Positions 1 to 10,999 are shown, counted from the first letter of the stretch. The stretch: 64,000 bases of DNA from Ligula intestinalis (GCA_036362985.1 JAYGXS010000002.1:93690232-93754231), one strand, 5' to 3'. Translations and numbers: made by a program. The notes: generated by a model not told the origin, from the sequence alone.

Positions 1-60
1 CTTCGTGCTTAACCACTAGAGCTGTTAATTCAAGGCCGACATAAACCACAAAATATTTAT

Positions 61-300
61 TTTGAAGGTGCCTTGCCGCTGAAATGCGACGACAAGTCCT
101 GCTGTCGGTACTACGTGGAACTGTAGATCTATGTTTTAATTGTTTATGCTCAAATTATCTTGTGCACTTAACCTCGAAATTTACGTAAGCTGGAGGCTAT
201 TGAGGTGACATTACTTGGTAAGCTGCGTTTGTAGACTTTGGAAAATTGGGAGTTATTACTTACTTACCTGAAGTATGCATACGTTACCAGTGCTAGAAGA
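61..300. repeat. Diverged interspersed repeat copy (partner at about 15050-15230)
   Basis: By eye this stretch aligns with about 15050-15230. Shared landmarks in the same order are a run like GATCTA..TTTATGCTC, then AGCTGGAGG, then TAGA.T.TGGAAA.TT, then ACTTACCTGAAG/ACTTGTCTGAGG followed by TATGCATACG/TACGCATGGG. No open frame is shared, so this is an old non-coding repeat rather than a gene. It suggests that the long repeated block described at 9990-22900 has further partial copies in the window. Confidence 0.45.
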
Positions 301-1900
301 TTGGCCTTACCGAATACAGCATAATGCTGCAGACTGTCCTGAATCGTCGTGTCAAATGCAACATTTATTCCTGTGTGTGGTCTTACCGTCTAATTTCGCC
401 CTTAGGAACTAACAAGGAAGAACACAATAAGGAGCGCATCACGTTGAAAGCCATGCGGAGGAGAGCTTTTTGTGAACAAAACCCGCAGTTGCTCTCCTGA
501 GTGGCAGTTGCCGCTGGAGTTAGCCAGGGCCTGATGTTACCATGAGGCGAAACCCGCGCCTGGTGGTGTCTCTGTTAATCCAGTCGCTACCCTCTGTTTG
601 ATAGGTGAGAGTTAATTATAAGTGCTTGTCAGGCGCCTTCGCTGGTGAAATGATTGAGCAGTTTGCATTAAAGTGACCGGCCACATGGCGCATCTAAATG
701 GTTCTTGAGTAACTGCGACTATCTGGGCACGTGCGTGGACACCCACGCGTTTATGCACGGGTCTGTGTTTTCGGTGAAGTGGTCTGATATCATCGCGTGC
801 GGACAGTCACAGCGAAGACACAAGACTGTTGCAGCTCGCATTGACAAGGGAATCATTTTTGTAGTCAGCACGACGATTCAAGACAGCCTGCAAGATTATG
901 CAGGTATTCGGTCAGGCTAGTCTTCTTACACTTAAAATGTATGGATACCTCAGATGAGACGGCAATTACTCCCAATTTTGCAGAATCTATAAACGCAGCT
1001 TACGGAGTGATGTACTTTTAATATCCTCCAACCAACATGCATTTCGAGGTTTAATGCACATCAGAATTTGACCATAAACGCGTGTAGGCCAGATCCACAT
1101 TCCGGTGGAGTAGCGAAAGCAGGATATGTCGTCGCATCAGAACTGCAAGTCACCTTCAAAAAAACATTGGAATGTTTTCATTGATTTTGTTATAATAACT
1201 GGAGGTCATCCATCCACTTTTACAGCGTTTGAGCATGGATTCAAATGAAAACAGCCCTATATACCATTACCGCATGTTTTGTACACACCAGCGGAATGGC
1301 TACATGGGCTTTTCGGACATCCAGACAAAAGAAACCCTGTCAACGGTACAACACGGCAGAGTAACTTACCAAGAATTAGGTGCCTCGAGCAAATTTCTAC
1401 GAGAAAACAGAACTTGTCCATTATTGCTTCACAGTGCACTTTGTTCTGACGTTAAAATGCTATCGTTGCGGATTTCTGTGAAGCATAAGAATACAATGGA
1501 CTTAAGTATGATAAATTAATCATGTAATGCAGCTCTCCTTCAACTAAGCTCAGAAATGTATTTGATAAAAACGAATTTTGACACCAATTTCCTGCCATCT
1601 GGGTTTTATTTTCTCGCAGTCGTATTGAAGCAAGAAAGCATATGTGTGGGTGCATTTCGGTCTCAGTATTTTAGCTTTGGATTTTTTTGAAAAAAATGTG
1701 TTATCATTTTCAACATATGTATATATGACGAAAAGGCTTAATGTCTGATTCTTTGTTATAACAGCTGTATTATAATTTTCTTCAGTAGTTTATAAGATAC
1801 TCTTACAAACATCGCAGGGTTTATATTCCTAGACTCCTTCAAAGACTTCAAATTTGTTTAAATCTGGAGTTCGTCATCAGAGAATTCTGTAAGATCAGAA
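301..1900. other. No recognisable gene
   Basis: Open frames here are short (under 100 codons), overlap one another and match no family I recognise. The part around 690-800 (containing TTTATGCACGGG) resembles 48330-48410, so it is probably old repeat sequence. No promoter, RNA gene or splice-site pattern can be supported. Confidence 0.4.
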
Positions 1901-1973
1901 GAAAGAGGAGTGTTCACCGGAAGAGGTTTACTACAAGTCTGGCGTTTCGCGTAGTGTTCTCGTCTGCCCATCT

Positions 1974-2211
1974 TCAGAGAATGGATACGCTGGCTCGCGG
2001 TCCTCGTCTTAATGCCGTCCTTTTTCTGCGTGTGCCTGTTCTGCCAATCATGTTTGAGCTACCCCGTGTGTCTCTCACCGCATCTTCAATCGCCTCGTCT
2101 GTCGGTCTCCTCCCTGTTGCCGTGTCATCACCTGGTGTGTTCGTTCCGTGGCCCTTTGTGACTTCATGACTGGTGCTCGGAATAAGCGTGTTGGCCGCGG
2201 CAGTGGCTGAT
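1974..2211 (-). pseudogene. GC-rich unrecognised coding-like remnant
   Basis: A GC-rich island in AT-rich surroundings. On the minus strand one frame stays open for roughly 78 codons between two stops. Its product is basic and polar (a stretch around DEAIEDAVRDTRGSSN followed by RTGTRRKRTALRRGPRAS). The plus strand also has an open 71-codon frame, so frame choice is uncertain. I recognise no domain. About 90 bases further along the minus strand (near 1873-1882) lies CTGATGACGA, reminiscent of the motif at the PLE ends in this window but with no clear partner GAAA. A fragment of an unidentified repeat is more likely than a host exon. Confidence 0.25.
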
Positions 2212-2229
2212 CACGGGGCTATGTGGCTT

Positions 2230-3480
2230 GCATTAAAGATCTACCGACCAGGAATCAAATTTTAAGCACTATTTCTTATGTAAGACTTCTAAAGCTCTAA
2301 ACAATAAACCAATTTGGCCAGTACTCCAAACCTCTCCTCCCTTGACCATGCGAATGCCTGGAATGTGAATGTCTACATTCATTATTGACTATAATATGTT
2401 AACAGTTAGGTACCGTTAACATTAATGAGAACTATTTGTCAGGCTGTTTGCAGTCATATGAGCGCATCGGCTGGGAAACACTTCTGTTAACGGCTCAGTT
2501 TACAGAGATATTTCCTTACCCGTGCAGATGCGTAAGTGAGGTTTAGCTCCCTTTCTATTTAGATTTTGCTGCCATATAAAAAGTACAGTCGGAAGTGTGA
2601 TGTGTTTAGCTTAGAAGGGAAGCAGAGCCCAGACACGCTACTAAATCATTCATTATAAACCAGCATTTATAGACCTAGGTTATATTTATCAACATTACGT
2701 GGAAGGCGACATTACTCGAGAAGGCTTACCCAAAATAGAAAATCGATTTGTGGTGGAATGCGATTTATTTTTGACCGAGAATCCACGGCAGTCTTAGGAC
2801 ATGCATAAGGTCAGCACTGATAATTTAATTTTCGCATCTTTCTCTGGAAGTTGGCTGCCTGATATCTTTATCCTTACTAAGTTAAAGGTCTCGTAACATT
2901 TGGTCAACAGCCCCTATGCATTTATCCAAATGTTTATGAGCTTATTTTCTAAAATCTCGAAGCAAAGTACGTGTATACTTCACGTTTCCCTCAACGTGAA
3001 GGCTTTCAATATTTTAAATGTCCTTGACATCAAAAAAGCGTTCACTTTGGTGTTACAACTACAAGTATCGTCCTATGGCATGTGTCCTGGGGTCGTGACT
3101 GCAATGCATTTAACCTGCATTTATCCCTGTTATCATGTTTTTAATTGACATTGCAAATATGCCTGCCATTGCCGGAAGGTGTTCGCCTGTTTTGTCCTCA
3201 CGATAGTTGTAGTTAAGGCGGCACATGTCAATGTTCTATTTTTAATGTAACGTTAAAGATTAGCACTTATTAGTTTTATATGCTAAGCAAATATCGCATG
3301 TTCTCTGAATGAACGTGCAATAAGAGACACCTAGCATACCGGGTAAACGTTAATGCCTATCAAGTTTATTCAAGGCTTTCTTTAAAGAAAAGGACATAAA
3401 TCTTATTTCCAAATCTCAATAACAAGTTAAAGTATGAGCTCTGCCAGCAATTTGAAGGTTAGAAACTGTGACATTGTATA
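2230..3480. other. Non-coding, nothing recognised
   Basis: AT-rich sequence with only short, unconvincing open frames. I see no repeat partner, RNA gene or regulatory site that I can support. Confidence 0.4.
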
Positions 3481-3486
3481 AAAGGA

Positions 3487-3510
3487 CTAGCGCGGAAGCC
3501 CGGCTTCGCC
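3487..3510 (-). other. Helitron 3'-terminus-like hairpin plus CTAG
   Basis: Read on the minus strand, a short hairpin (GAAGCC/GGCTTC around one central base, 3495-3507) is followed by a few G/C bases and then CTAG at 3490-3487, with T as the next minus-strand base (A at 3486). Helitron 3' ends are a short hairpin followed a few bases later by CTRR, inserted before a T. The broken Helitron coding region upstream runs in the same orientation. A near-identical motif lies 226 bp away at 3713-3733, so which one belongs to this element is open. Confidence 0.55.
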
Positions 3511-3712
3511 GTCAAATTTAAACGTACAGAAAAACTTGATAAATGCGCTGGGCATGTGCTGATTTGTTGTGTCAACCATGACCAGCTGGCCTTGCGGTGT
3601 TGGCACAATATGATGTAGTGGGCCGTCTGTTCGCCATACGGTGAGTTGCTTCAGCCAAATTTAGTCTCAAAACCGAATATGGATTGGGTAAATCGTTGCA
3701 TTTATTAATGTA

Positions 3713-3733
3713 CTAGCGCGAAAGCCCGGCTTC
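3713..3733 (-). other. Second Helitron 3'-terminus-like hairpin plus CTAG
   Basis: The same pattern as at 3487-3510: AAGCC/GGCTT hairpin (3722-3732), then CGC and CTAG (3716-3713) on the minus strand with a flanking T. It is closer to the Helitron coding end (about 4610) than the first copy. Two such ends in the same orientation could reflect a nested or tandem non-autonomous Helitron, or read-through to a second terminator. Confidence 0.55.
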
Positions 3734-4609
3734 ACCTTGGGCTTCCTCACATGTTGGTGACCTTTAAGTAGGCAAACCGCATATGATAACTTCTAAAAAT
3801 GATAATGTCCAGTTAATTTTAGCTTTATTTGGGAAATTCATAGGTTAATACCTTTGAACTCCCTCTTTGTACATAGTTATGATGCAGAATCTGTGGCGCT
3901 GCCAGAAATCAATCAGCGTTGGGCAGGGGAAGACAGCAAAAATCTCCTCAGGCATTTGCCATAAGTCAAGTTTCGAATGCCGTTTTGTGGGATTTTAAGG
4001 AGAAAAACTGTCGATAGTGGGGCTGGGGCCGGGAGGGGGCGACGGGTTTATGTAAATCGGATGTTCTGCTGCTGAAAGTGTTAATCAGGCCGGGAGGAGG
4101 CCATAGCGGTTGATCAATAACCTAATGGTCACATGAGGGGAAGATCGCAATGGGCACGAGAACATCGCCGAGTACCGGAGTTAAGCCCATCGTATACCCT
4201 TGCTGGTTACCGGGTCTGCCGACCAGATATCGAAGCATGGGAGCCCCACAATCCTCAAAAGTTATTCTAAGCAAACAAAGTACTGAAAAGAAGCCAGCCG
4301 TATGGTTTTGAAAAAAAAATTCTGCCAGAGAAGTTGGTGGTAAACCTTACTTGCTGCCAAGCGTCAATGTAATTAGTCTAGCATCATTACAAAGAACATC
4401 TATTTTCATGCTTGTCTAACTGCATCACAAACGTGTCCACAGTTGGCATTAAAATATAAGCGAGTAAATAAGTATGTATGCGGTGGAAAGTGGTAATTGT
4501 TGGGCATTAAGAGAGCAGAATTTTGAAATTAAACAATAGTGAGAAATACTGGATCATTAGAAGGCAGGAAATAAGGATCAATGCGCACCGTAATATGATG
4601 GATGGTAGA

Positions 4610-4910
4610 TTCGTCAGACTAACGCTTCTGGGTTAACGACATTTCTCATAACGCCGTTAGGTGCCAATACGTACAAATTGGTTTTCGAGCGAAACCGAGA
4701 TATCGCAACGTAGAGCTAGCCGTGGGAAAAGCACGATTCTCTCAGGTGAATTTCAGCCACCCTAATGGTTTGACCTTGGGACTTGTTGATGGACATGGAA
4801 AAGCAAACCTTAACGGGAAATTGAAGTCGTTGGAAATTAAACGGAGTGTCAGCTGGCACGATAGGAATGAGGGGGATATAAACAGTCTCCCATTTTGCAC
4901 AACCAGTCAT
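4610..4910 (-). pseudogene. Helitron helicase, C-terminal part
   Basis: The minus-strand translation gives the end of a Pif1-type helicase: FNFQRLQFPVKVCFSMSINK followed by SQGQT (the conserved INKSQGQT motif) and then ESCFSHG. Past a stop the same frame continues LYVAISRF and then LYVLAPNG...NVVNPEALV, which matches the usual closing segment of Helitron helicases (SHGQLYVACSR...NVVY.EAL). One stop codon (CAG for Gln to TAG) interrupts it just after SHG. It is the distal end of the element's coding region. Confidence 0.9.
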
Positions 4911-5246
4911 AATTGTGGCCTCTATAAGTTATGACATCATTCGTTTGAAAATTAGCCTAGTGTCATTGCATAGCCGTGGTGCATCAATATTTCTCATCAG
5001 CATAATTGGCGCGCCAACCTTCAGAACGAGTTTGTGCGATGTAACGCCAGATATTTCTAAGCTGTTCAGGAATTCAACTGGATAATTAACACAGTCGGAA
5101 TGATCAACAGTCGTATCGAATTATTTGTACAGTTTTTCCTCACCTGGAAGAAGATGGCTAATTCTGTCATTAATGAAATTGACGAATTTCTTGGTCAAAG
5201 CTAGAATTCCTCGTTTGCATAGCCATTCTGCGTCGATGAAGTTATT

Positions 5247-5640
5247 TTAGAGGTCACGGAAAGCTTGGGCTCTAAGATATTCTACACTGCTCAGCAAATT
5301 TGCAGCCAAACTAATAGGGATGTTTCCGGTAGCATCGCTGTCAATTTTTCCTTCGCCAATCTTCAAGATGTTGGTGGAGAATCCTTCGTTTTCATGAGCA
5401 TTGTGCAGGAGAACTCCCACATTTTTCGTGAGTTTAAATGTCTTCAACGTTGACCACAGCGGTGAATATTTTAAGCAGCATTTTACCTGGTCACCCCATG
5501 GTACCCCTATGAATCACCGGTAGTGTGTGGTGGAAATCACCAGAGAAAACCATTGTGATTCCACCAAACGGAATGTTTTTTTTTCCTGTGACATCACACT
5601 ACCACTTCCAGTAAAATTATGTTGGCCTTGGTACACTCGT
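5247..5640 (-). pseudogene. Helitron helicase, middle part
   Basis: At 5512-5541 the minus strand reads GGITMVFSGDFHHTLPVIHR, the Pif1 helicase motif usually written GGDFRQ.LPVI. The following frame (5447-5247) contains LRAQAFRDL-like and IPISLAANLL-like blocks in poor condition. Frames shift several times between the motif and 5447. It connects the Walker A fragment at 5642-6310 to the C-terminal fragment below 4910. Confidence 0.8.
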
Positions 5641-5641
5641 C

Positions 5642-6310
5642 TTAGATATTAGCTGAGCACCATTTCAACAATTCAGATGATCCACTACCTCTGCTTATGT
5701 GGCATGTTGTGGTGCCATCATCAGGTAACCTAAGAGGAAGCTTGAAGGTACTGTGAGCAGTTTGGTCACCGGAAATTAAAGTCGCTGCTATAACAGCCGA
5801 TGCAACGGCCAAAACAATTTGGCTTTCTTTGCGCAGCTCAGCCAAAAGCAGCTGAATGACAAACGTTTTGCCAGTTCCACCGGGCGCATCCAAAAAGAAA
5901 ACGTGGTCGCCATTACTATGGTTATGGACACTGTCAATACTAGTGTTGAATGCGTGCAGTTGATCAACCAGCATCCTTGGTTTTTGAAGAGCCACGTATG
6001 CTGCTACCTCGGTAGCATTGTAGCAAAGTTCCCGCTCAATTTCAGTCGGAAGCTGATTCTCAATGCTCCTGTCGAAAGGAGGAAATCCACACCTTTTAAG
6101 TTGCTCTCCATTCATTTCAACCGAGGTGTTTTCAATGTGAATGAGTGCCATGTTGTAGATGGTGGCATTGAAGTCTACGGGAAGATGGGCATTTTGCAAC
6201 TGTAGTTGATGTCGGTAGTCTTCCGACATATCATTTCTGTACTTTAACCACAGATCATGGGGGCAGTTCAACTTACAACTTCTGATCAACAACGCAAGCA
6301 TTTGTCGCAA
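5642..6310 (-). pseudogene. Helitron helicase, N-terminal part with Walker A
   Basis: The longest surviving piece (222 codons). Early residues (LWLKYRNDMSEDY) match the standard Helitron segment just before the helicase. FFLDAPGGTGKTFVIQLLLA (around 5865-5888) is an intact Walker A/P-loop, followed by a Pif1-like VLAVASAVIAATLI..G.TAHSTFKLPL block, where TAHS is typical of the family. The frame ends in a stop near 5642, just before the Walker B region would be expected. Here the nucleotide-binding part is well kept, whereas the neighbouring fragments are not. Confidence 0.92.
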
Positions 6311-6354
6311 TTTAAAAGGGCATTAGCAACAACAGCCTCAGTAATGGTGATCTC

Positions 6355-6975
6355 CTACTGATTATCATCTTGAAGCAGACCACGCCTCGCACAGGCTTCT
6401 CTGAAGGTAGGACACAGAAAACCATCAATCGTCCTGAGATCTTCAAACGATGCTAGACCTTTAACTTCATGGAGTAGCATGCGTAAGTAGAAGCATTCTT
6501 TTTGAGAGGGGTGAACAGTGTAAATTCTGCCCATTTTCACATCATACTTGATGCCCAGATGTCCGTCAACTGGAATACTTCCCCTTCGTCGTGCCCACTT
6601 GTTTCGATTCCATGTGTAGTATGAGGGGACCTGAAAAAACAAAAGTGTCTAGTCAAACGAAACTTGCTGGCAAAATTTGAAGAAAGCAGTCAAAGTTGTA
6701 TCTTTAGGATCCTGAAGCTGATTCAAGAGGAATCCTTCCGTAGAGTAAATCCATTGGCCATTTTCCAGGTGGACGCTTAAGTGTTCAATGGCCGGAAAAC
6801 GGTTACAGATATCAAAACCAAAGATTCTCCAGAATGCCTCATTGCTGCTGATTTATCTGCCCATTTCATAATGGGTAATTTCATAATTTTTGTAACGGTG
6901 GTTGAGACAGTACATGGTGGCATCGGATCCTTTGTTGATGTACTTGCAAGCGTACTTGATGGACTTCACTGAGTT
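6355..6975 (-). pseudogene. Helitron Rep C-terminal part and Rep-helicase linker
   Basis: The minus strand begins SIKYACKYINKGSDATMY around 6965-6913. This is the Rep tyrosine motif, and both tyrosines of the YxxxY pair are present. After one stop it goes on NEAFWRIFGFDI..RFPAIEHLSVHLENGQ.IYS and, in the open stretch 6642-6355, VPSYYTWN...W.RR...GRIYTVHPSQKECFYLRMLL, then LASFEDLRTIDGFLCPTFRE and ACARRGLLQDD. These blocks are highly characteristic of Helitron proteins between Rep and helicase. Two stops interrupt an otherwise continuous frame. Confidence 0.92.
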
Positions 6976-7105
6976 GCAAAATTCAAAGTTGATGCGGGCG
7001 TTGAATACTTTTGACAGTATGGGTCAATACGGCACAATCCAACGGTTACTAATTACTATGCGACCGTTTCGCCTTTTTATTGATAACTGCTTCGAATCCA
7101 CTAAT

Positions 7106-7381
7106 CTAAGGTTGTCGCCTTTTATGGAGAGGGTTACCATCCCAATCAGTCTGAGTTGCATCTAGAAATCGCTTGGGATATCTCTTGGTACATTTCCCAT
7201 CCTTCATGCAAGGGCTGTTAGGATTAATCTGACCGCATGGGCCATGCACCATTTTAGTTTTGATCGTTTCAAGCAGAACAGGGTCAATGGATCGGTCCGG
7301 CAACACTGCGCACATAAATTTGTCGATATCGAAAGTGTGCAATTTTTCCTTCAGCCAGACCAACATGTGAACGAGGGGCAA
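7106..7381 (-). pseudogene. Helitron Rep, HUH motif region
   Basis: The frame opens with GLPLVHMLVWL, which corresponds to the conserved Rep motif GLPHAHMLVWL (HUH). The first histidine codon CAC reads CTC, giving Leu, so the metal-binding pair is lost. Downstream residues (GPCG..NPNSPCMKDGKCTKRYPKRF) are the typical cysteine-rich Rep block that follows HUH. The rest of Rep, including the tyrosines, is at 6913-6965. This single change would by itself disable nicking. Confidence 0.92.
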
Positions 7382-7384
7382 TCC

Positions 7385-7883
7385 TCACTTTTGACACTCA
7401 ACAGTTTGCATGTGACACTGAACATTACCGAAAATTTTGAATTTTGTGATGATTCTCATCATGATTGTCAACTTAAGCTGGAAAACCCGCGCGGACAAAT
7501 CATGGTGATCCTGTGGCTCGACTGGGGAACAATTCATTAGTAAATTCAGGCTACGATGGGTTGCAGGTAAATGTAATGAATAGGTGCGGGTGACTATAAT
7601 GCCTAACGTAAACCACCGCTTCTTGGGTTTTCTCATGCATGTAGCGTGAAGATCCAGTGATGCTTGACGGCAAGATGAAACGTTGACCACAACCAGCACC
7701 GTTATCACCATCAGAAAGTATATTGTCTCTAAGGTGGATGTAGTTGTCCACGCGAAGTTCTTTCTGGTGTGTGCAGAAATAGCAGACGCGTTTTGTTTCC
7801 ATTTTGTCAAACATATCAGCAGAAAATTGCAGAACCAACGTTTTGAATCGACAAAGTAGGTTAAAAGCTTGTTCCCGAATCAT
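7385..7883 (-). pseudogene. Helitron-like N domain end and Rep motif 1 region
   Basis: The frame 7883-7551 ends HPHLFITFTCNPS and then stops. Family members read CNPSW, so TGG for Trp has become TAG. The neighbouring frame 7810-7385 continues with ARVFQLKL and FGNVQCHMQTVECQK, matching the RVF.LKL and VEFQKRGLP-type segments that lead to HUH. Two frames are needed, so at least one frameshift lies near 7550. LRDNILSDG..G.GQRFILPSS..GSSRYMHE is a recognisable Helitron-like N block (GQRIILPSSF.GSPR). Confidence 0.9.
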
Positions 7884-7895
7884 AAGGTGATATGA

Positions 7896-8522
7896 TTAGA
7901 AGGCTTTACAGCTTAATGTTTTACGGGTGCCAATTTGAGGTATACCGAAGCGATAAACGTCTACACAATTAACATGCATGAGTGGGTATTGTAAGGCGTC
8001 GTATGAACGGTGTGCCTTGTTTATCCTTTGCAACCTATCGTCCCTCCTTCTCAAGACAATATTTCTGTTGCCGTGCTCTGTTTTTGACACAATGACGGCC
8101 ACCTCGTTGCATGCAAGCGCATTAAATCTTCGTTGATGTTCTCCAGGAGGACGTTTATCAGCATATATGACAATAGCGAAGTCAATGAAAGCGTGCATTT
8201 CCTGGCCAGACTTGAAACTGTTAACTAAGCTGTTGCGCTGGTGAAGCATGTCTTGAAGGGACAATAGTATGCGATGCTTCAAGCCTGGGTACACTCTGGA
8301 TCGGCTTTGAGCTTGTAGGTTGATGTCTTCGACGAAGTATATTTGTAGAAATTTCGGCTCGCCATCAGGAGGAGGTAGTAACGATCCAATCCGGTGGCAG
8401 ACCTGGCCTTCCACCTTAAAGGCAACAAAGTTGGCACCAAAGGATGTCATTTGAAACGCACCGTTGTATTTTCTTATACTAGAAAGAAAATTATTCGAGT
8501 CGTCGGAATTACTAGCAAGCAA
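7896..8522 (-). pseudogene. Helitron-like N domain
   Basis: A 208-codon minus-strand open frame. It includes FQMTSFGANF near its start, a G.VCHRIGSLLPPPDGEPKF block with LQIYFVED after it, and RPPGEHQRRFNALACNEVAV then LRRRDDRLQRINKAHRSYDALQYPLMH. The last string is a hallmark of the Helitron-like N-terminal domain (usually ..I...H..YDPL.YPLLFP). It is the best-preserved N-terminal piece and lies just upstream of the Rep fragments in the same orientation. Confidence 0.92.
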
Positions 8523-8597
8523 TTTTGAAGTATTTCTGGCGGTGGGGGGAAGTTATTCAGTAGAACTTTGCCGTTGGAACAGCACATGCCGATCCTC

Positions 8598-8834
8598 TCA
8601 CCAGTCCATTTTTCGCCTGGCAATGTCCGCAACCTCCTTTATCTTCCCAATGGAAACATTTAAATCGTTCGCATAACCAAGACTTGGATTGTAATTTAGT
8701 GAGGCTTTGTCCCACGCTCGAGCATTTATGGAAGCAACCGACGGGCCAGAGTTGCCAAACCGTATGGGAATTAGTTGCAAACTGGAGTTTCCAGCATCTT
8801 CTGGGCGTTGATCCGCTCGCTGTGATGCTTGCAT
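8598..8834 (-). pseudogene. Helitron protein N-terminal fragment
   Basis: A 78-codon open frame between the charged repeat region and the Helitron-like N domain, in the same orientation. It has no strong motif of its own. Assignment rests on position and on continuity of the decayed element. A frameshift or stop separates it from both neighbours. Confidence 0.5.
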
Positions 8835-8861
8835 AGTCAGACGTGCACTTCTACGTCTGGT

Positions 8862-9119
8862 TTATCCGTTTTGCCGATGTTGCGAATCTTTAAACCTACC
8901 TAGCTCTCTTCTTCGCAGGGTTTGGACCTCGGATTCTTGGGAGAAGTTAATTTGATGGCGAATCGCGTCTTCGTGTCTCTTTTGCGGTATTTGATCTTCG
9001 GTTTCTTGGGAGTGTCGACATCGCTGACGTACGGCATTAGTCTCCTGACGAAGCCATCTCTCTGCCTGTGTTTCCTGCGAACATCTATTAACATTGGCAA
9101 GTATCTTCTGTTGCTTCAA
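8862..9119 (-). pseudogene. Helitron N-terminus with 23-residue charged repeats
   Basis: The minus-strand translation has three tandem units, each starting SQET or SQES and spaced exactly 23 residues apart, rich in Arg, Glu and Gln. Many Helitron proteins begin with charged repeats of this sort (RxxxR.RRxxE..), probably helical. The start is uncertain: an ATG lies at 9119, but the true N-terminus may lie upstream in sequence too decayed to read. The DNA counterpart is an imperfect 69-bp tandem repeat. Confidence 0.65.
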
Positions 9120-9130
9120 TTGGACTTGCG

Positions 9131-9989
9131 TTCTCGCGGCTGCTCTAATTTCTCTTTCACTTAATGAGGTAGAACCTACAAATAGGTTATTATTTTGAAC
9201 AGAATAACATGAGGTAGAAAAGAAGTTAGTTTAAAACGTTACATTAAGTCACCAGCCCATCATCATGTGTCGAGTTGTTTGTGTTCAGAACATGCCTGAC
9301 GTCATCATTGTTGTCCAAAATGATGGGTTGTAAAGGTTTAATTGAAAGAGAAGGGATTTATGTGGTTGGCCATTCAACCTAACCCAAGAGCTCGCCGCAT
9401 CGCTGTGGAGGGAGGGAGGGTTGGCGGTCTTTCAACTGGCTGCGACAACTTACGCGTAAGTAAAGGGGGAGATCCGAGTGAAAGTAGGTCAAGGGCTTTA
9501 CGCTCAACCCACGCAGTAGTAACAAAGGGGTAAGAGGGAGAGAGAGGTGTAAAGGGATCATTGACATTAGATTCTATTCATAATTCGGGACCAGCGAAAT
9601 GGGGTGGGGGTAGGGGTGAGAGGGGAATGAGTCCGACAATTAATGTCGTCCCGTGATCATCGTCTCAAGTTTTGTTTGGGGGTGTGTGGACGCAAGGTGT
9701 CGACCTCTTGAGACGGTGTCGGTGGCATTTGGATGCTTGGTTGAGTGAATTTAAAGCAGCTGTGCAAACACGGTTATAGCCCTTGCTTCATTGGTGGAGG
9801 AGAGGCCCTTCAAACGGCCGCGACCACTTGGAAGCTGTGTTCCACTTTCTGAACTTTATTCGGTCATAAAATCCCTTTATATAATGTCACATTTTAGGAC
9901 TTTGAAACTGATGGGACCTAATACGGTAACATGTAATTAAGACGTCATTTTATGGAAATATGTCATTCAAAAATTGCAAACAATGTTCT
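9131..9989. other. No gene; purine/G-rich low-complexity patches
   Basis: The part from about 9370 to 9860 is richer in G and purine tracts than its surroundings (for example GGAGGGAGGGAGGG near 9409). I cannot name a coding segment. The missing 5' end of the Helitron may lie here. Confidence 0.35.
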
Positions 9990-10999
9990 TGCTTTTTTGG
10001 AGATGGACCTAAGTAGATCGTCCAGACACTGACGCTGACCCAGCAAGAGAATATCGTTAAGCTTCCCATTCCGCGTTTATTTTGAAAGCATCTGACCATT
10101 GCTCAATCATTTGCAACGCACAAAATGTCGTTTGTTAACTTTACTTCAAAAATAGAACATTGACCTTTGTCGCCATAACAACTACCACCATAAATATCAC
10201 AATCCTAAAAACAAAGCCAGCAAACGCCGTCCCCTAACGACATGTCCATTTGCACTGCCAGTTACAAGCATGATATCGGGCATTTCTCTTCGTTTTATGA
10301 ACCAGAGTCAAGGTTTCAGGACACAATTCATTGGACAGTATATGTATCGCCAAAGTAAATGGTCTTGTTCATGCAAAGATCAAGACTTTTAAAATATTGG
10401 ACACTTTCATAAATCGATATATGAAGTAATCGCACCGTGTACGCGTATTTTACTTCGTGATTTTACAAAATAAAGACTGGCCTACATAAAAAAGATGGGC
10501 ATTTACAAAACAATTTTTCATGAAGTGCTATATGTCAGGTTGCTATCAGGCTGGATTAATGCGTCGGCTATCCTATCCAGTCAGAATTAGGGTTCTGTCA
10601 GTCGCAAAACATATCAGCGACCCAATTACCTGTAAAGGTTTTGACTCTAACTGCATGTTTGATGATGAGCAGTAGTTGAGTCTAAGGCAGGAATGTTGGC
10701 CAACAAACCTAATAACAAGTCAAATGCCATCATACGTGAAACAAATTTGGCTATCCATACATTTCTCTTGTGTGCTTGCAAGCGCTGTAAAAGAACGCGT
10801 GTATCTTTAAAAGCTATAAAAAAACGACTTTTTTGAGCCATATAATCAGCCAGTAAAACAGCAGTATCTAGCAAATCCTGAGCTTGCGCAAAATAAACAC
10901 TCATAAGACGTTACTGGTAGACATAAAAGGACATGTATGATACGTATTTCTGCCTCATTGGGTGTCATCAGGTGCAGTTACCCAACCGTGGTGCAGCCG

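Larger units (their letters stand above)
3487..9130 (-). mobile_element. Degenerate Helitron (rolling-circle transposon), minus strand
   Basis: A decayed autonomous Helitron. From high to low coordinates it carries a charged N-terminal repeat region, a Helitron-like N domain, a Rep (HUH nuclease) domain, the Rep-helicase linker and a Pif1-type SF1B helicase. Such elements transpose by rolling-circle replication: Rep nicks the DNA and the helicase unwinds it. The coding sequence is broken by many stops and frameshifts, and the first HUH histidine is changed, so it cannot work as it stands. The 3' end is probably one of the two hairpin-CTAG motifs at 3.49/3.71 kb. I could not locate the 5' TC end, so the high-coordinate boundary is only the last recognisable coding residue. 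Confidence 0.93.

Noticed and set aside
4140..4260. 5S rRNA-like string (CCGAGTACCGGAGTTAAGCC and later AGCATGGGAGCCCC)
   Set aside because: Resembles box A and box C of 5S rRNA, but the spacing is about 20 bases too long and the flanking helices do not form. Chance or a very old 5S-derived repeat; not supportable as an RNA gene.
5819..6205. 128-codon plus-strand frame inside the Helitron
   Set aside because: Antisense shadow of the helicase frame, which carries the real motifs.
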